Assembly (NCBI RefSeq): GCF_020497125.1
Contig: NC_059074.1
Span: 197,852,915-197,916,914 of the forward strand
Source of the DNA: Mauremys mutica
Taxonomy: Eukaryota; Chordata; Testudines; Geoemydidae
Length of the DNA stretch: 64,000 bases
Reading direction: 5' to 3'
Position 1 is the first letter of the stretch. Every line of letters begins with the position of its first letter. Shown here in pieces: positions 1 to 12,674 of the stretch. Both the position numbers and the translations under genes were made by a program. Below the pieces are notes generated by a model, which was not told where the DNA came from, made no database searches, and saw only the letters and a program-made list of their open reading frames with translations.

Positions 1-680
1 GCTCTGATAAATCTATCAAACAAATATAATGCAGTCCAAAAATTGGTGAATTAAATTCGAGAGACTATTGTTTTACACTTATAAGATATAAACAAACACT
101 TCAACATCATTTGTAGCCTACCTACGTCAAAGATAATTTTGGGCTATAAATTTAACAGGATATTTTTCTTTCGTGTACAAGTTAATAATAAGAACTACAT
201 CATGGGACAGAAGCATGAGCATTGATTTCTAGAGATTCAACAACACTGTAAATAAAATGCAGTGTGAAAGCCATATTGCTTGAGCCTACAGTATAGTGAC
301 AGCAGGGACATAATGCAGGGATCACAGACACAAACATGAAAAGCAATAGGGGAAGGAAAAATGGCTTTCAGGATGAAAGGCTTGGATTATTTTCTAAGAA
401 CTGTATTCATCCTAAAAATATGACTCTCTACTTCCTGCAGGGTTTATGTAACAAAAGATGTTCTAAAACAGCGCTGCATATTTGTGCTTGAAAACTGTTA
501 TGTATTTTCTGCTGAAAATTGCATTTGTGCATTCAAATATTTCACTGTCCACTTCCCACCTAGTTTTGCAAATTGCATTTTTTGTTCATGCAAATGTTGC
601 ACAAATATAGTATATAAAGGATCCCTCAAGTTGCACTGTGTCTTAAATGCAGGGTCCTTTTAAAGAATTTGTGTTACAAA
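1..680. other. Unique AT-rich DNA, no feature recognised
   Basis: I see no open frame of note, no terminal inverted repeats and no RNA gene here. It is ordinary AT-rich intronic or intergenic sequence that ends at the target duplication of the hAT element beginning at 681. Confidence 0.5.
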
Positions 681-1035
681 TAGAGTCCTACCAAATTCAT
701 GGTCCATTTTGGTCAATTTCACGGTCATAGGATTTAAAAAAATCATAAATTTCATGATTTCAGCTATTTAAATCTGAAATTTCATGGTGTTGTAATTGTA
801 GGGGTCCTGACCAAAAAAGGAGTTGTGGGGGGGTCGCAAGGTTATTGCATGTGGGGGGGTGCGGTGCTGCTACCCATACTTCTGCGCTGCTGCTGGCAGC
901 GGTGCTGCCTTCAGAGCTGGGCAGCTAGAGAGCTCCCCCCATGAGAATTGTATAGTATAGGGGAAAAGCACACAAAAGACCAGATTTCATGATCTGTGAC
1001 ACATTTTTTATGGCCAGGAATTTGATAGGGCCCTA
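681..1035. mobile_element. Non-autonomous hAT-like DNA transposon
   Basis: The left end (TAGAGTCCTACCAAATTC) and right end (GAATTTGATAGGGCCCTA) are imperfect inverted repeats. They extend inward through 'ATGGTC' on the left and 'GGCCA' on the right. Flanking 8-mers GTTACAAA (673-680) and GTTATATA (1036-1043) match at 6 of 8 bases, which fits an aged hAT target duplication. The interior has G-runs and no coding potential, so it would have needed a transposase from elsewhere. Divergence of the ends and of the duplication suggests an old insertion. Confidence 0.75.
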
Positions 1036-1043
1036 GTTATATA

Positions 1044-4000
1044 TACAGATGAAATCTTATTACTAATGAAATATAAGGTGAATAACTTCGTGCTTTAATG
1101 GTTGCTCTCCTGGACAGATGCATTTTCAGGATGGTTTAATAAAACTGTACATGTCTATTACTAAAATATCAATGGTCATCAGGAGACTAGAGTCACAAAA
1201 ATATTTGTTGCTCCCCATACCGCAGATTTTCTTTTTGAAACATCCCAAGTAATGCAGATGATAATGAAAGAAATGACTGATTTTAATTTCAGTAAGCAAT
1301 GGAGTGTATCTACCTGATGTTTTTTCTGCCAGCTTACAAAGGCTGAAGGAAGTGTGCTTTGGATACCTTCAATTAAAGGAAGGAGGGTCGTTAATCTTTA
1401 CTGTCAATGCAGAGCTCTGCTCAGTTTGGTTCTGCTGCATGCAGCTTGTTGCATATGACCAATCCATCTGATTTCACCTTGATGCTATACTAGAACTTCT
1501 GAATACATGGTTTATTCTTCTGTCACACAGGGACTTTTAGCATGGAGAAGTCCCTTTGTCATAGGTTCAACTCTTGAACACTTGTATACCAACAAATTGT
1601 TTATCTTCAAATACTCAATTTGCCCAAATCCCATTAACCACTGTTTATACCAATTATTCTTACAAGTTGTTCTTTGTTAGTTAATTTCTTCCCTATGCTT
1701 ATTACTCTCCATACAAAGAATTCTTCCTTGATATCTGTAGGGCCTAGTATTCCATTCTTTTTGTATTTATCAGTTGTTTAAATATCTGTGCAACATCTCT
1801 TGATAGGACAGACTTTGGGAAACCTATACTAGCGTATACATTTATTATAACCATCTGCAGCAACAGTGAGTTCCCCAATAACCAGAGACCTGCTAATACT
1901 CAGAGTGGCAATTTGATCTGACCTCGTATTCATTGATTTGTCCCAGTTTTCAATTATCTGTCTCCAATAGCTAGCACAACAATATAAATGTCCAAAATTA
2001 ATTTTCAGCAGTGCCTTGTGACATGCTGGTATAGTGCCATGACTTCATGATGTTGCATCAATGTATGATGAGCCTACATCACAGTGCACTGTTACCACAC
2101 ACTGATGGAAAATCAGGACATGAAAATGCAAAAATGACAGAAGGGGATGTGTTTGGAGGGGACTTACTGTAAGATAAACCTTGCAGGTCCTGTCTATCCT
2201 ATTTCTTTCACCTTTGTCTTTAAACGTCTTACATGGAGCTTTTAAAAGGAACACTGACCTGATTTGTTGCAACTTTTGGGGTAATCGTTGAATTATCTAG
2301 TTATCCTTTTGTACTTTTCTCTATTTCTAAAGTTTCTCTTTTGTCATTAGCAGGCTAGAACTCTTGAACTGTTTGCATACATATTCCACATGTGGCATCA
2401 CTGGACCATTCCATGGCACTAGAATAATGGCCCCCCATTTACACATGCCTTTTGTTTATGCATTACAAAATTATCTTTATTTTTGTTTCTTTTATGCATT
2501 TTTCTAAAAATGCTAGCTTGTTATTGGCTACATGTTTGCAGTGCTTACTGGTTTACAGATTATAACAATGGGGCTATTTTTGTAGAGAGAGTTGTGTAAG
2601 TCAGTTTTCTACTCATGTTCTTTATTCATGTCAGTCATTTGAGTAAACTCAACTCTTCGTCAGCATGACATGCCACCCCATTTCCAAATATTTTATTAAC
2701 TTGCTTTACATGCCTTCTTTCCTAGAAAGTGATGCACAAAGTACAATAAATGGTCCTAAAGTAGATCCTTGCTGTTTTACACTCACAAAATACTGTCTAC
2801 AATAAATAAACTGGTTATTCATTCACTAAATAATCTGACAAAACAAACACTTAGGGATAATTAATTTGGTAAATGGACCTTTCATAAAAGCTCTTTATAT
2901 AAGCAGAGTACTTTAATACTTTGTCACCTTTATTCCAAACAGAAATAAATAATATTTTGAACACTAATTATGCATTTATTTCACTGTGTTTGATTCCAAG
3001 TTTTAAAATTAATTAACTCAGAATGTTCTATTATACATGAATGCTATTATCTTTGTTTACACGCAAGTATGCAGCTAAAACAGATAGTAATTAGTAACTT
3101 TTAAGCTAAAAAGCAAGTGACCGATTGAATGTTTGTAAAATAGAGTCATTATTAAATTATTTTTGAAAAGGGCAATTTGACAGTCCTTTAATTTATTCAT
3201 TAAAACTTTAAATTGTGAACCTTGGCTCTTTTAACAAATATTAAATCTGTCTCTCTCAATATATTGTACGTATTAGTCAATGGAAACTTTAGTCTTCTGC
3301 CAATGGGCATAGAATCAATTTATTTTGCAATGAAGAACAATTTTTGAATAATCTAGTTCCATACTTCAATTATATGGATATAGTACTTGCAACAATAGTA
3401 AAACTCCATAGTGACATTGTCCCAAATGCTAATACACATCACTTTCTGACAGAAGATTTGGAGGAACTGTTTGTCTTCTTCCCTTTCTGTGGTCACATCG
3501 TAATGGGCTTTGATTTCTACAGGTCTCAAAGGTTAGGCAGAGTACTTGGAGACCTGTGCCAAATTTTCAGATGGAACCTCAACCCTCTCTCGACATATTC
3601 TCATGCAAGGTTGTACAGGCATTTTTCAAACGTTGTACAAGAACTAAAACATACGCACGCACCCGGTGTTGGCATATGCACAAGTAGAAACCGCTGTTTG
3701 ACTATTTGACTCTCAAAATGGTGAAAAAAAAGTGTTGAAATTACACCATACCAACTATTCGCCACATGACACAGGGTTCCCAACTACTGTATCGTGACTG
3801 ATCTGGTTATACAATTATGTAATCTTAATATCCATTAAATTTTTCAACTTTTTACATTCCATCTACCACATTACATTATTCGTTACATATGGCCCAATTC
3901 TGCTCCCATTTAAATCACTGGCAAGACTCTTGCTGACTGTAGGAACAAGAGTATATACACTTCCAAAATTAGCATGAGGCTCCAAACATGTTTTTAAAAT

Positions 4001-4640
4001 GTGTAAAACATTAGTAAGCCCAAACAAAAATTTGGACCTTTTCCAAAATCTGTTTATAATAAAGGGATGAAGGCAGTCACAGGGTACATATATTCTTCTC
4101 ATATCTTTATTCTCAGTTGAAGCAGCATAGGCAGAATCACTTCCTTCCTTACAGCATTTTAAAATAATATTAGAATTCAACTTCTACCAGTTCTTAAAAA
4201 CAAATTGCTATTACACCCCAATCTGCTTGCAGTCTTGGTAGGACTTAACATATGATTAGGTTTCAGAATGATGACACATAGCTTGGGAACTCTATTCTGG
4301 ACTTATGAAAGAACAGAGCCTTCATCTTTCCACTAGATTTCAGAATTCTTTCTCTGATCTGTATTGTCTGGAAGACTGTCATGACAACAGGCCACAGAGA
4401 AACAAAAGCAGCGTTTTTTAGAAGGGAGCAGGTACAAATGGAATTAGATTAAAAGGTCTGAAGCCTTTCCACAGTTCCCAGCAAACAGATATTCTCGGCC
4501 AGTGCCTGGCTCTGCTCCACCTCACCTTGAAGCTACTCTTTCCATACCAGTCTCATGCATATCAGTATATTCCATGAGATATTCTCCAAATTTCTGCTGA
4601 TGTAAACCAGGTATTTCTTGGTGTGCTGTTGCAGTCTATA
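1044..4640. other. AT-rich unique DNA with an AT-rich core at 2820-3260
   Basis: No repeat ends or RNA genes are recognised. The longest open frame, 121 codons on the plus strand at 3344-3709, matches no family I know and has a length expected by chance for this base composition. The stretch 2820-3260 is very AT-rich, with repeated TAAT and ATTA homeodomain-like cores and almost no CpG. That is compatible with a regulatory non-coding element but does not show one. Confidence 0.4.
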
Positions 4641-5079
4641 TGGTTTTATAAAAATATGCTAATGAGAGAATGTAATGTGACTGGAATATGCTTCATGCAG
4701 AGAGTCTCTTGTGGGATATCATTGCAAAACTTACGGTCTGCTGAGTGTGATCATCCTATTTGTATAAATGTACCACTCTTGTATCTGAAACTAGAAATAT
4801 GAAATATGGCTCTGAGGGCCTATTGTAATTGTGCAGAGTGTGGGCCATTGATGGTGCTTTGGAATGTTGATGACTCCCATTAACCAGGACAATTGACTGC
4901 AGATGGCTGCCTTTTACCTGTAAGTCTTCCTGTATACCTGTGTGCTGGCAAGTGGGCGATGAAGTCTTGCAGTGACATGTGATCATGTCACCTGAACTGG
5001 AATCCATCTGTAACCTGGTGTCTTTCCATTGAGAAGGAGGGGGTGGGAACCCAGAGAGGGTTCCTGCCTTATGCAAAAG

Positions 5080-5089
5080 ATATATAAAG
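5080..5089 (+). promoter_or_regulatory. TATA-like box of LTR copy A
   Basis: TATATAAAGG follows a conserved block (CCTTATGCAAAAGA). At the matching place, LTR copy B has CCATATGCAAAAACTATTTAAGG. Conservation of this block in two copies supports it as the LTR promoter. Confidence 0.5.
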
Positions 5090-5245
5090 GGGTGGAACAG
5101 AACAAAGCGGGAGGAGCCATCATGAAGAACCCCCTAGCTACCACCTGAGCTGGAACAAGAGCTGTACCAGGGGAAAGAATTATGCCCAGGCCTGGAAGGT
5201 GTCTAGTCTGAGGAAAAAACTTACTGAAGCATCTCTGCGGGTGAG

Positions 5246-5507
5246 CAGGGGCGGCTCCAGGCACCAGCACGCCAAGTGCGTGCCTGGGGCGGCAAGCCGT
5301 GGGGGGCGCTCTGCTAGTCGCCGCGAGGGCGGCAGGCAGGTTGCCTTCAGCGGCATGCCTGCGGCGGGTCCACTGGTCCCCCAGCTTTGGCAGACCTCCC
5401 ACAGGCGTGCCGCCGAATCCGCGGGACCAGGGACCTCCTGCAGGCAAGCCGCCGAAGGCAGCCTGCCTGCCGTGATTGAGGCAGCAAAATACCTAGAGCC
5501 TCCCCTG
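5246..5507. mobile_element. hAT MITE inserted in LTR copy A
   Basis: The ends CAGGGGCGGCTCCAGGCAC and the complement of the right end CAGGGGAGGCTCTAGGTAT form a terminal inverted repeat. The flanks CGGGTGAG (5238-5245) and AGGGTGAG (5508-5515) match at 7 of 8 bases. The 262-bp insert is GC- and CpG-rich, unlike the LTR around it. Its open frames (145 codons plus, 154 minus, spilling into the LTR) are by-products of its composition. Confidence 0.85.
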
Positions 5508-6047
5508 AGGGTGAGATTATCTGTATTCAGTTTGATTAGACATAGATTTGCGCGTTTTATTTTATTTTGCTTGGTGACTTACTTTGTTCTGTCTGTTACT
5601 ACTTGGAACCACTTAAATCCTACTTTCTGTATTTAATAAAATCACTTTTTACTTATTAATTTACCCAGAGTATCTATTAATACCTGGGGGAGTAAACAGA
5701 CGTGCGTATCTCTCTATCACTGTTATAGGCGGCAAACAATTTATGAGTTTACCCTGCATAAGCTTTATACAGGGTAAAACAGATTTATTTGTGTTTAGAC
5801 CCTATTGGGAGTTGGGCATCTGGGTGTTAAAGACAGGAACACTTCTGTTAGCTGCTTTCAGGTAAACCTGCAGCTTTGGGGCAAGTAATTCAGACCCTGG
5901 GTCTTTGTTGGAGCAGACGGGTATGTCTGGCTCAGCAAGACAGGGTGCTGGAGTCCTGAGCTGGCAGGGAAAGCAAGGGTAGAAGTAGTCTTGGCACATC
6001 GGGTGGGAGCTCCCAAGGGGGTTTCTGTGATCCAACTCGTCACACTT

Positions 6048-7240
6048 GGACTCTCTCTCCCATCTCTTCTGTGTACATTCCAAATAAGTTCCTTTTAATT
6101 ACACTAATGAAACTTACTTTGCCTTTATAATTCTCTCTTTACCCTCCAACATCTACACAAAGTGTCCTCTCCTAAAATTACAATTTTATACCTGGCAAAG
6201 TTATTGCGAGGCTTTTGCTGGGGGTGGGGGGAGAGGGAAGGGTGATTTTTTTTTTAAATAGTAATTTAGTAGAACCAGATATATGGTGAGTTTTGTATAC
6301 GTTATCACATAATTTACGAGTTATAAAATTAAAGGGAATTTAGTCATTATAATGCTTCAGGGAAAAAGAGAGAGGCAAAGGATGTGGATCCCATACAAGC
6401 TGTGTTGGGGATATTAGAATTTCTTAAAATGAAGCTAATGTAGATTACTCCTCAATTGGGCAAAAACAATTACTCCATGCAATAGAGCATAAGATGTTTT
6501 TAATAGTCACCATAGTTTGTTAGCACTAGCTTGCAGATATTGAAGGTATTAAATGATATAACAAAAAATGTAATAAACATAACACATTGACAAAAACTAA
6601 ACAAGAAAATTCTCATTTAAGGACACAGCAAACTGTTACCAACGTCTTTGAAAAAGTGGTGTGCTCCTTCTTTTACTATCTGAATTACAAACTAAAGCCT
6701 GAGAATTTTCATCTTCTACCTATTGAGTCAGGACTTTTTCTAGCTAGACTTTGGGGAGAGGGAAATAAAATAAAATAAAATTTTTAAAATGTGAAATTAA
6801 AGAGAAAATATTTTCTTTCCTTTATAATTTAACAGCTGGCCATCATTGGTTTTAATACCAATACTGCCAGTGATTAGAATGCTCATCAGAAAATACAGAC
6901 TTTCCACACAAATGTTTAAAAAATAATTTTAGACCACATGCATCAATTCACTTCCACAATCTGCTGTGTGCTGGAACAGAGCTGATGTGTTTGATTCTAG
7001 AAGACAATGCTTTGTGAACGCTTCTAAAATGTTCTGGTCTCACACTGCAAAATGTTTGTAAAGTGTTTTAAAACAAACAATAGAGGCTAGAGATGGAAGA
7101 GACCCAGTATATAGACCATAGGTGAGAGGAAAGCACAGGAGTACAACTGCAAATTTGATCCTGAAATTATGGCAGCACATTTTTTTCCACACACTGAACT
7201 ATGATGTATTATATATAGAGAGACTCAAACTGTAAAACAC
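6048..7240. other. AT-rich DNA, no feature recognised
   Basis: It contains homopolymer runs (a T-run near 6247, AATAAAATAAAAT near 6767) and no open frame above 63 codons. I see no repeat boundary. Confidence 0.45.
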
Positions 7241-7289
7241 AGTGCAAACAAAGTTAGTTTCCTCCATGGCATCTAGCTAAATGTTTCTA

Positions 7290-8065
7290 TTATTTAGATC
7301 TAGGCTTACCAACGGTTTGAAAAACCAGCTGTCCGTGCTGCCTAGAGTGGCTGTGTGGGACACAACCAGTCAAGGCCCAGCAGGTCAGTATAAGAAGAGC
7401 TGCAGGGCCAGAGTAAGTGCACTTCCTTGCTGGAACTGGAGGTGCGTGGTTGGTGTGTGGCTGGCTGAGGGAGCTGCAGGACCTCGGATGGGGTAGCGCT
7501 GCCAGAAGCTGGGGAGAACAAGAAGGAGCCCTGCACTGGCTGCGGGGACTCCATCAGGACAAGGCCCTGAGTAAGGGTGAATACGGCCCATGCAGTGGTG
7601 CGACTTAGATAAAGGGATACAGCATCCCTGGGCTGGGACCCGGAGTAGTGGGTGGGCATGGGTTCCTCCCTCCCCCCATTAGCCACTGGGGGGAGTGGTC
7701 TGGACCCTGAGGCACCCCAGAGAGGGAGCTGAACTGCAATGACCCAGCTGGAGGGCTGCAGCCAGAAAGGCCCTAAGAGGGCAAAGACATTGTCGCCAGG
7801 GAGGGAGCCTTGGGGCACTGCTCTATCTCGGAGCAGGGACAACTTGAGGGAAATGTTACAGTGGGCCCTGAGAGAGACTCCTGGTGGACCTGTACCCTAG
7901 AAGGGGTTCTGCTTTGCTTTGATCTCACAGACAGACCGTATGTGATTCGGCCAGAGGGCTGAGTCACTGAAGACACACCACAAAGAGAGGGAGAGACAAA
8001 GAGCGTGCAGGCACGTGCACTCGGCCAAGGGGGTGCTTGCAAGAGGTAAGTGCACTCCGTTACAC
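7290..8065 (+). mobile_element. Probable LTR-element fragment (family not assigned)
   Basis: This moderately GC-rich block in AT-rich surroundings has a TATA-like CAGTATAAGAAG (7385-7396), then about 670 bases without AT runs. It ends in GCACTCCGTTACA, an ending I associate with turtle LTR/leader repeats. The class is from memory only. Open frames of 71 and 166 codons on opposite strands overlap here and look like composition artefacts. A GC-rich unique sequence remains possible. Confidence 0.4.
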
Positions 8066-8540
8066 AGGCCCGATGAGTTTAACAGAGTTTAAGAAAATGG
8101 ATAATAATATTATTTATATAAAGTATTCAGTTCTGAATAGATGTAAGAATTGGTTGACCTTCCTTATACAATACTGAAAGCCTATTTATGGAAAATTTTA
8201 AAAGTTCTCAGAGGGACAGCTAACATAAATCTAATTAATTCTGTTTCTAAGCATTCACCTTTTTCAAATGTTACATTTATCAAACCATGCAAGCATAATT
8301 CAGTGTATAGTCTTGATTTAAGGATGAATGAACATAGAACATGAAATAACCAGGATATGGTGTTACCCTTGCAAGACTAAATCTAGATTTAGACAACTAA
8401 ATAAGTGGCCATATTTTCTTAAATCTAAGCAACTGGAACATCTCATTGGCCTCGATGGGAACTATTGGCTAATCAGTACATATAAAAATCGGTGTTCCTA
8501 CTTAGGTGCCGGAGCATGAATTTAGGAGCTTAACTTGAGA

Positions 8541-9585
8541 TGGTACTGGGTATTCTGCGGCTCAACGTATTCGTAAATGATCTAGAAAAGGGGGTGAACA
8601 GTGAGGTTGCAAAATTACTCAAAATAATTAAGTCCAAAGCTGACTGAGAAGGGTTAAAAGGGGATCTCACTAAACCAGGTGACTGGGAAACACAATGGCA
8701 AATGAAATTCAATGCTGATTAGTGCAAAGCAATTCACTTTAGAAAACATAATCCCAAATATGCATACAAAATGATGGGGTCTAGATTAGCTGGTTACAAC
8801 TCAAGGAAGAGACGTTGGAGTCATTGTGCATAGTTCTTTGACATCATCTGTTCAATGTGCAGCAGCAGTCAAAACAGCTAACAGAATGCTAGGAACCATT
8901 AGGAAAGGGATAGATAACATGAGAAAATATCTTAATGCCACTATACAAATCTGTGGTAAGCCCATATCTTGAATGCTATGTACAGTTCTGGTCACTCCAC
9001 CTCAAAATAAATATTAGAATTGAAAAAGGTACAGAGTATGGCCACAGAAATGATTACAGGTATGGAAATGCTTTTATCTGAGGAGAGATTAAAAAGTCTC
9101 GAACTGTTCATCTTAGAAAAGACAAGTAAGGGGAGATATGATAGAGGTCTATAAAATCATGAATGGTAAGAAGAAAGTGGATAGAGAAGTGTTATTTACT
9201 CCTTCATATGATACAAGAACTAGGAGTCAGCAGGTTTAAAACACACAAAAGGAAGTACTTCTTCACACAATGCACACTCAATCTTGGAACTCATTACCAT
9301 GGGATATTGTGAAGGCCAAAAGTAGAAGTGGGCTCAAAATAGAATTAGATAAGTTCAGGGAGGATAGGTCCATTAGTGGCTATTAGCCAAGATGGTCAGG
9401 GATGCAACTCAACATCCCTAAAACTCCAACTGCCAGAAGCAGGTAGTGGACAAGTCAGAATTCCTGTTTTGTTCATTCCCTCTAAAGTACCTGCACTGCC
9501 CACTGTCAGAAGACAGGATACAGGGATAGATGGACCACTGATCTGACCCAGTAAGTCTGTTCCTATATTCTCTATTAAAAACAAA
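8541..9585 (+). mobile_element. CR1 LINE, 5'-truncated and decayed
   Basis: Near the start the plus strand encodes a broken reverse-transcriptase segment (FVNDLEKGV, of the type seen around 'FINDLE' in CR1). It is followed by the CR1 thumb and 3' end: 'GATTAAAAAGTCTCGAACTGTTC', 'GGTCTATAAAATCATGAATGG', 'AGCAGGTTTAAAACA' in order. The tail 'GATGGACCACTGATCTGACCCAGTAAG' runs into a CAAA microsatellite (9585-9605). Many frameshifts and stops are present. It was captured by CR1-type target-primed insertion and lost most of its 5' part. Confidence 0.75.
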
Positions 9586-9605
9586 CAAACAAACAACAAA
9601 AAACG
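9583..9605. repeat. (CAAA)n-type microsatellite at CR1 3' end
   Basis: About five AAAC/CAAA units follow the CR1 tail directly, which is the usual place for a LINE-associated simple repeat. Confidence 0.7.
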
Positions 9606-12414
9606 TTACCTGTGTGCAGGAAAGGCATAATCAAATATAACAGCCAGGTTGGCTATTAAGTGTGGTGTACACTTGTATTTTTTTGCCTTCTCCCATTGTA
9701 TCTTGTAAGAGCCCACATTCAACATTTTCTAAGATTGTATAAACATTTTCTAGTATAACCCTGATTCCTAACAATATTAACCCCTCTTTATGCTGACCCT
9801 TTAAAAATAGCTAAAACAACTGATTCTTAAGGATGATGTATTAAGAAAGAGTGAAGGTGACTCTTCACTGTACTCTAGCTAATCATTCTAGTTGCCCTTT
9901 GCTTACTGTGTTGGATTGCAACTGTTTTGTGATATAGATAAAATCCGATTAGCAACTGAACTAACCTAATCATGTCTAAGGCCACAGGTTGAACAGAAAG
10001 ATTGGTCCTATATTCACTATTAAGCCATCTATTTAACTGGTTGTTAAGTACCACAGGGTACTGCTTGAGATCAAACTATTAGGAAAGCAAGGGACACGAA
10101 GCAGCTCAGGTATAACCACATACACTTTTCCCCATAATAAGTGCAATAATGTCTTTTCTGTTCTTTTCACTCTTATTTGTCTTTTGTCATGTTATGGACC
10201 GTATGCTAAAAATCACACAGCAGTCACTATCTATTTCCAGCTATATCTTTGCTGTTTCTTATCCAGCCAGTGGTGTAGCTGTTGTGCAGAGTAAGGTACT
10301 CCACGCCCCAACCTCACAAGCTGAGCTTCCTGTTTCTTCAGCTACCCCAGTCCTTTCAGCCCAGATAGTGACAGGCCAGGACTAGCATGTGTACTTTCTG
10401 AACATATGTACTGGGGGCAATCATCAAGTCACAGTCTGATTCTCTTTTCACTCTCTACATGTGCCTGGGCTAGTGCATAACTAAATCTCAAGATCTCAAG
10501 AAAGTGATGAATTGTTTTCAACAGATACACATTACAACAGATCACCAGTGTGGAGTGTGTCCCCCTGAATGTGACTAAAATGAGAACTCACCATCTTCAA
10601 TATTCTACAGTCACTGGTCCCAACAAAGAAATCTGATGCCAGCCAGGCTCTTCCATGAAACACAGGTACATCTTGTGTTCTTACTCTCTATTCCTTTCCA
10701 CACAGGAAGTGAAATCATTCCTGCACGTATACAGAAATTGAACCATATCCATTTTTTTCCCCTGAATAATAAAATCCTGAACTCTGTTGGGAGGAGAATG
10801 GGGAAGTGGTATCACTGATACATATATCTTCAGAAAACAAATTACAGATGTGTAATTCTCTCTCTAAAGACTGCAGTCACAACACAATCTGACTCTTAAA
10901 AGTGAAAAAGCTCCTGAGATGACTCTAAAGTTCCAAATACAAACCAAAGAGAAGACTATACAGGCATATCAACAATGGGAAATGAAGACAAGGTCAAAGT
11001 ACCTTCAACAAATTTTGTTAGGGTTTTTGCTTGGTTGGGATTTTGAGTGGAAGGGGAACGATGTCTCCATAAATTAATCTGTTTTTATCTATCTATTTAT
11101 TTTAAAATAGAAAAGATATCTCTATTAAAAACAGTTAGGATCATATAATAATGTTTATCAATCCACCTCACCATATCCCAGTTAAACTTGGCCAATGTCC
11201 TCAACTGGTCCTCCATCAGCTTCAGTGGCGCTCCACCAGTTCACAGCTTCTGAGAATCTGACCCAAAAGCAGTGAAAGAGATTGGCAATCAACAAAACAC
11301 TAAATACTTATTTAAGTCCAGAGGCTGAATGTAAGCGACAAGAACGAACACAGTAATGGGAAGCTGACAATTCCATGTGACTGCTTTGCAAATCTTCTAG
11401 AGGGAAACAGAGAAGAAGTTTACAGTTATAGCAGAATTCCAGAAATAGAACAAGGCTCGATTTTTGAGCTATAATTCAACTAGGATATCCCAGTAAGTGC
11501 TCAGTCAGACAGCTATTTTGATATGCTTATCTTGGAAAACAAACAGAAGCCAAAAGAAATGACTGGTGGCCTTTTAACCAAAAAAAAAAAGAAAAAAAAG
11601 AACACATTTGGTGAATGGCCTACCCAGGCTAGACATGCAATCACAGAAAGAATGTTTGCAAGATGATTTACTGATTAAAGTGCAACTCCAACACAACCTT
11701 GGAAAATAGTTTATGACGCGCATACATCACCTCATCTTTTTGATAATTTATTATAAGGCACACTAGAGTCAATAAGCTGTTGAGTTGTGTCAAGTAGTCA
11801 CACAACCTGGCTGCAATCATCCAACTGCATTCCAGAAGGAATTACTAGATGGACCACAGGAAGAAACTGCCTCAATTTCAGAGCAAGGGCTGGATCATGA
11901 CAGTTTTAGAACTGTGCTTGGGTCATGAAGGGAGGCACTGATCCAGAGCAGGGGTCTACTGTGCTGGGTGTCATTAAAGAACTTGTTACACAAGGTTTGA
12001 AAATATTCCAGATAAAGCATTCTTCCAATTTCAGTCCTGCTCTTGAGACACTGATTAGTTATAGTTCTGCTCTGGCTACAGAAAACTAAGGCTGAAGTCT
12101 TACACTCTGAAGATATACTACGGTCATCATCAGTGATTACTGCATCTCTTATTTAAATTCCACTTATTCAAAATCAGCATGTCATTTTCTTATAGGGCTT
12201 TTTCTTACAGTAAAAACAATAATGCTCAAATTGAATCTGTATGAGGCAGTTTCCTTCCTACATCAAGCTTTCTGCTGGCATTGCACACTTGCCCTTATTG
12301 ATGCTCTGTGCTGAAGGCTTATGTTGTGCAGCTTCCTCTCCTCTGCTAAAATCAGGTTCAACGTAAGGGCTACTTCTCCCCACCTCATCAGAACTTCTGC
12401 TAATTAGGGGAGAA
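9606..12414. other. AT-rich DNA without a recognised feature
   Basis: I see only simple poly-A (11580-11598) and short AT runs. Open frames reach 78 codons at most (10149-10385, plus), with no family resemblance. Confidence 0.4.
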
Positions 12415-12474
12415 GACAAGGTGGGTGAGGCAGTATTTTTATTGAAACAACTTCTGCTGCTGAGAGAAACAAGC

Positions 12475-12503
12475 TTTCGAGCTTACACAGAGCTCTTCTT
12501 CAG
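12475..12503 (-). ncRNA. Hammerhead-ribozyme-like core in the left arm
   Basis: On the minus strand CTGAAGA (12497-12503) fits the hammerhead box CUGANGA. Stem II GAGCT/AGCTC (12491-12495 with 12479-12483) follows with a 7-base loop, then GAAA (12475-12478). This is the full conserved two-box core. PLEs are known to carry hammerhead motifs in their terminal repeats (Cervera and De la Peña's work), so the place is right. Helix III would be short (the AAGCTT beside GAAA is self-complementary), and I could not fix the cleavage triplet. Confidence 0.55.
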
Positions 12504-12645
12504 GTCTGGGAAATTTACTCAAAATGTCACAACTAAATGCAAGGTGGAATAGATGGTTTAGCATCAGTAGTTAACACGTATTTCAAGGGACCATTCACAG
12601 TGAAGAAGCCCATTAGATGTGACACTCTGAGTAAGTTTCCCAGAC

Positions 12646-12674
12646 CTGAAGAAGAGCTCTGTGTAAGCTCAAAA
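12646..12674 (+). ncRNA. Decayed hammerhead-like core in the right arm
   Basis: CTGAAGA (12646-12652), then stem II GAGCT (12654-12658) pairing with AGCTC (12666-12670), then AAAA (12671-12674) where the other arm has GAAA. The first A replaces the conserved G12, a residue needed for catalysis in known hammerheads, so this copy should be inactive. Confidence 0.5.

Larger units (their letters stand above)
4650..6044 (+). mobile_element. Solo LTR of an endogenous LTR element (copy A), interrupted by a hAT
   Basis: It aligns by eye with the element at 12950-14468. Shared blocks include GATATCATTG, ATTATCCTATTTGTAT (here ATCATCCTATTTGTAT), CATGTGA(C/T), TTTTTCCA-type and TTCCTGCC(T/A)TATGCAAAA before a TATA-like box (TATATAAAGG at 5080-5089). 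Both then share TTAATAAA-type polyadenylation signals (TTTAATAAAATC near 5633) and similar 3' ends (TCACA). TATA box and poly-A signal in that order are the layout of an LTR. No internal gag, pol or env reading frame lies beside it, so it is a solo LTR. The left border is approximate. The retroelement class (ERV or Gypsy) cannot be decided from the LTR alone. Confidence 0.65.

Noticed and set aside
3344..3709. 121-codon plus frame, considered as a possible exon
   Set aside because: No familiar domain, an overlapping minus frame, and a length expected a few times by chance in 64 kb of this composition.
5199..5636. 145-codon frame considered as a retroviral gene
   Set aside because: It crosses the border of the hAT in LTR copy A, so the reading joins two unrelated sequences.
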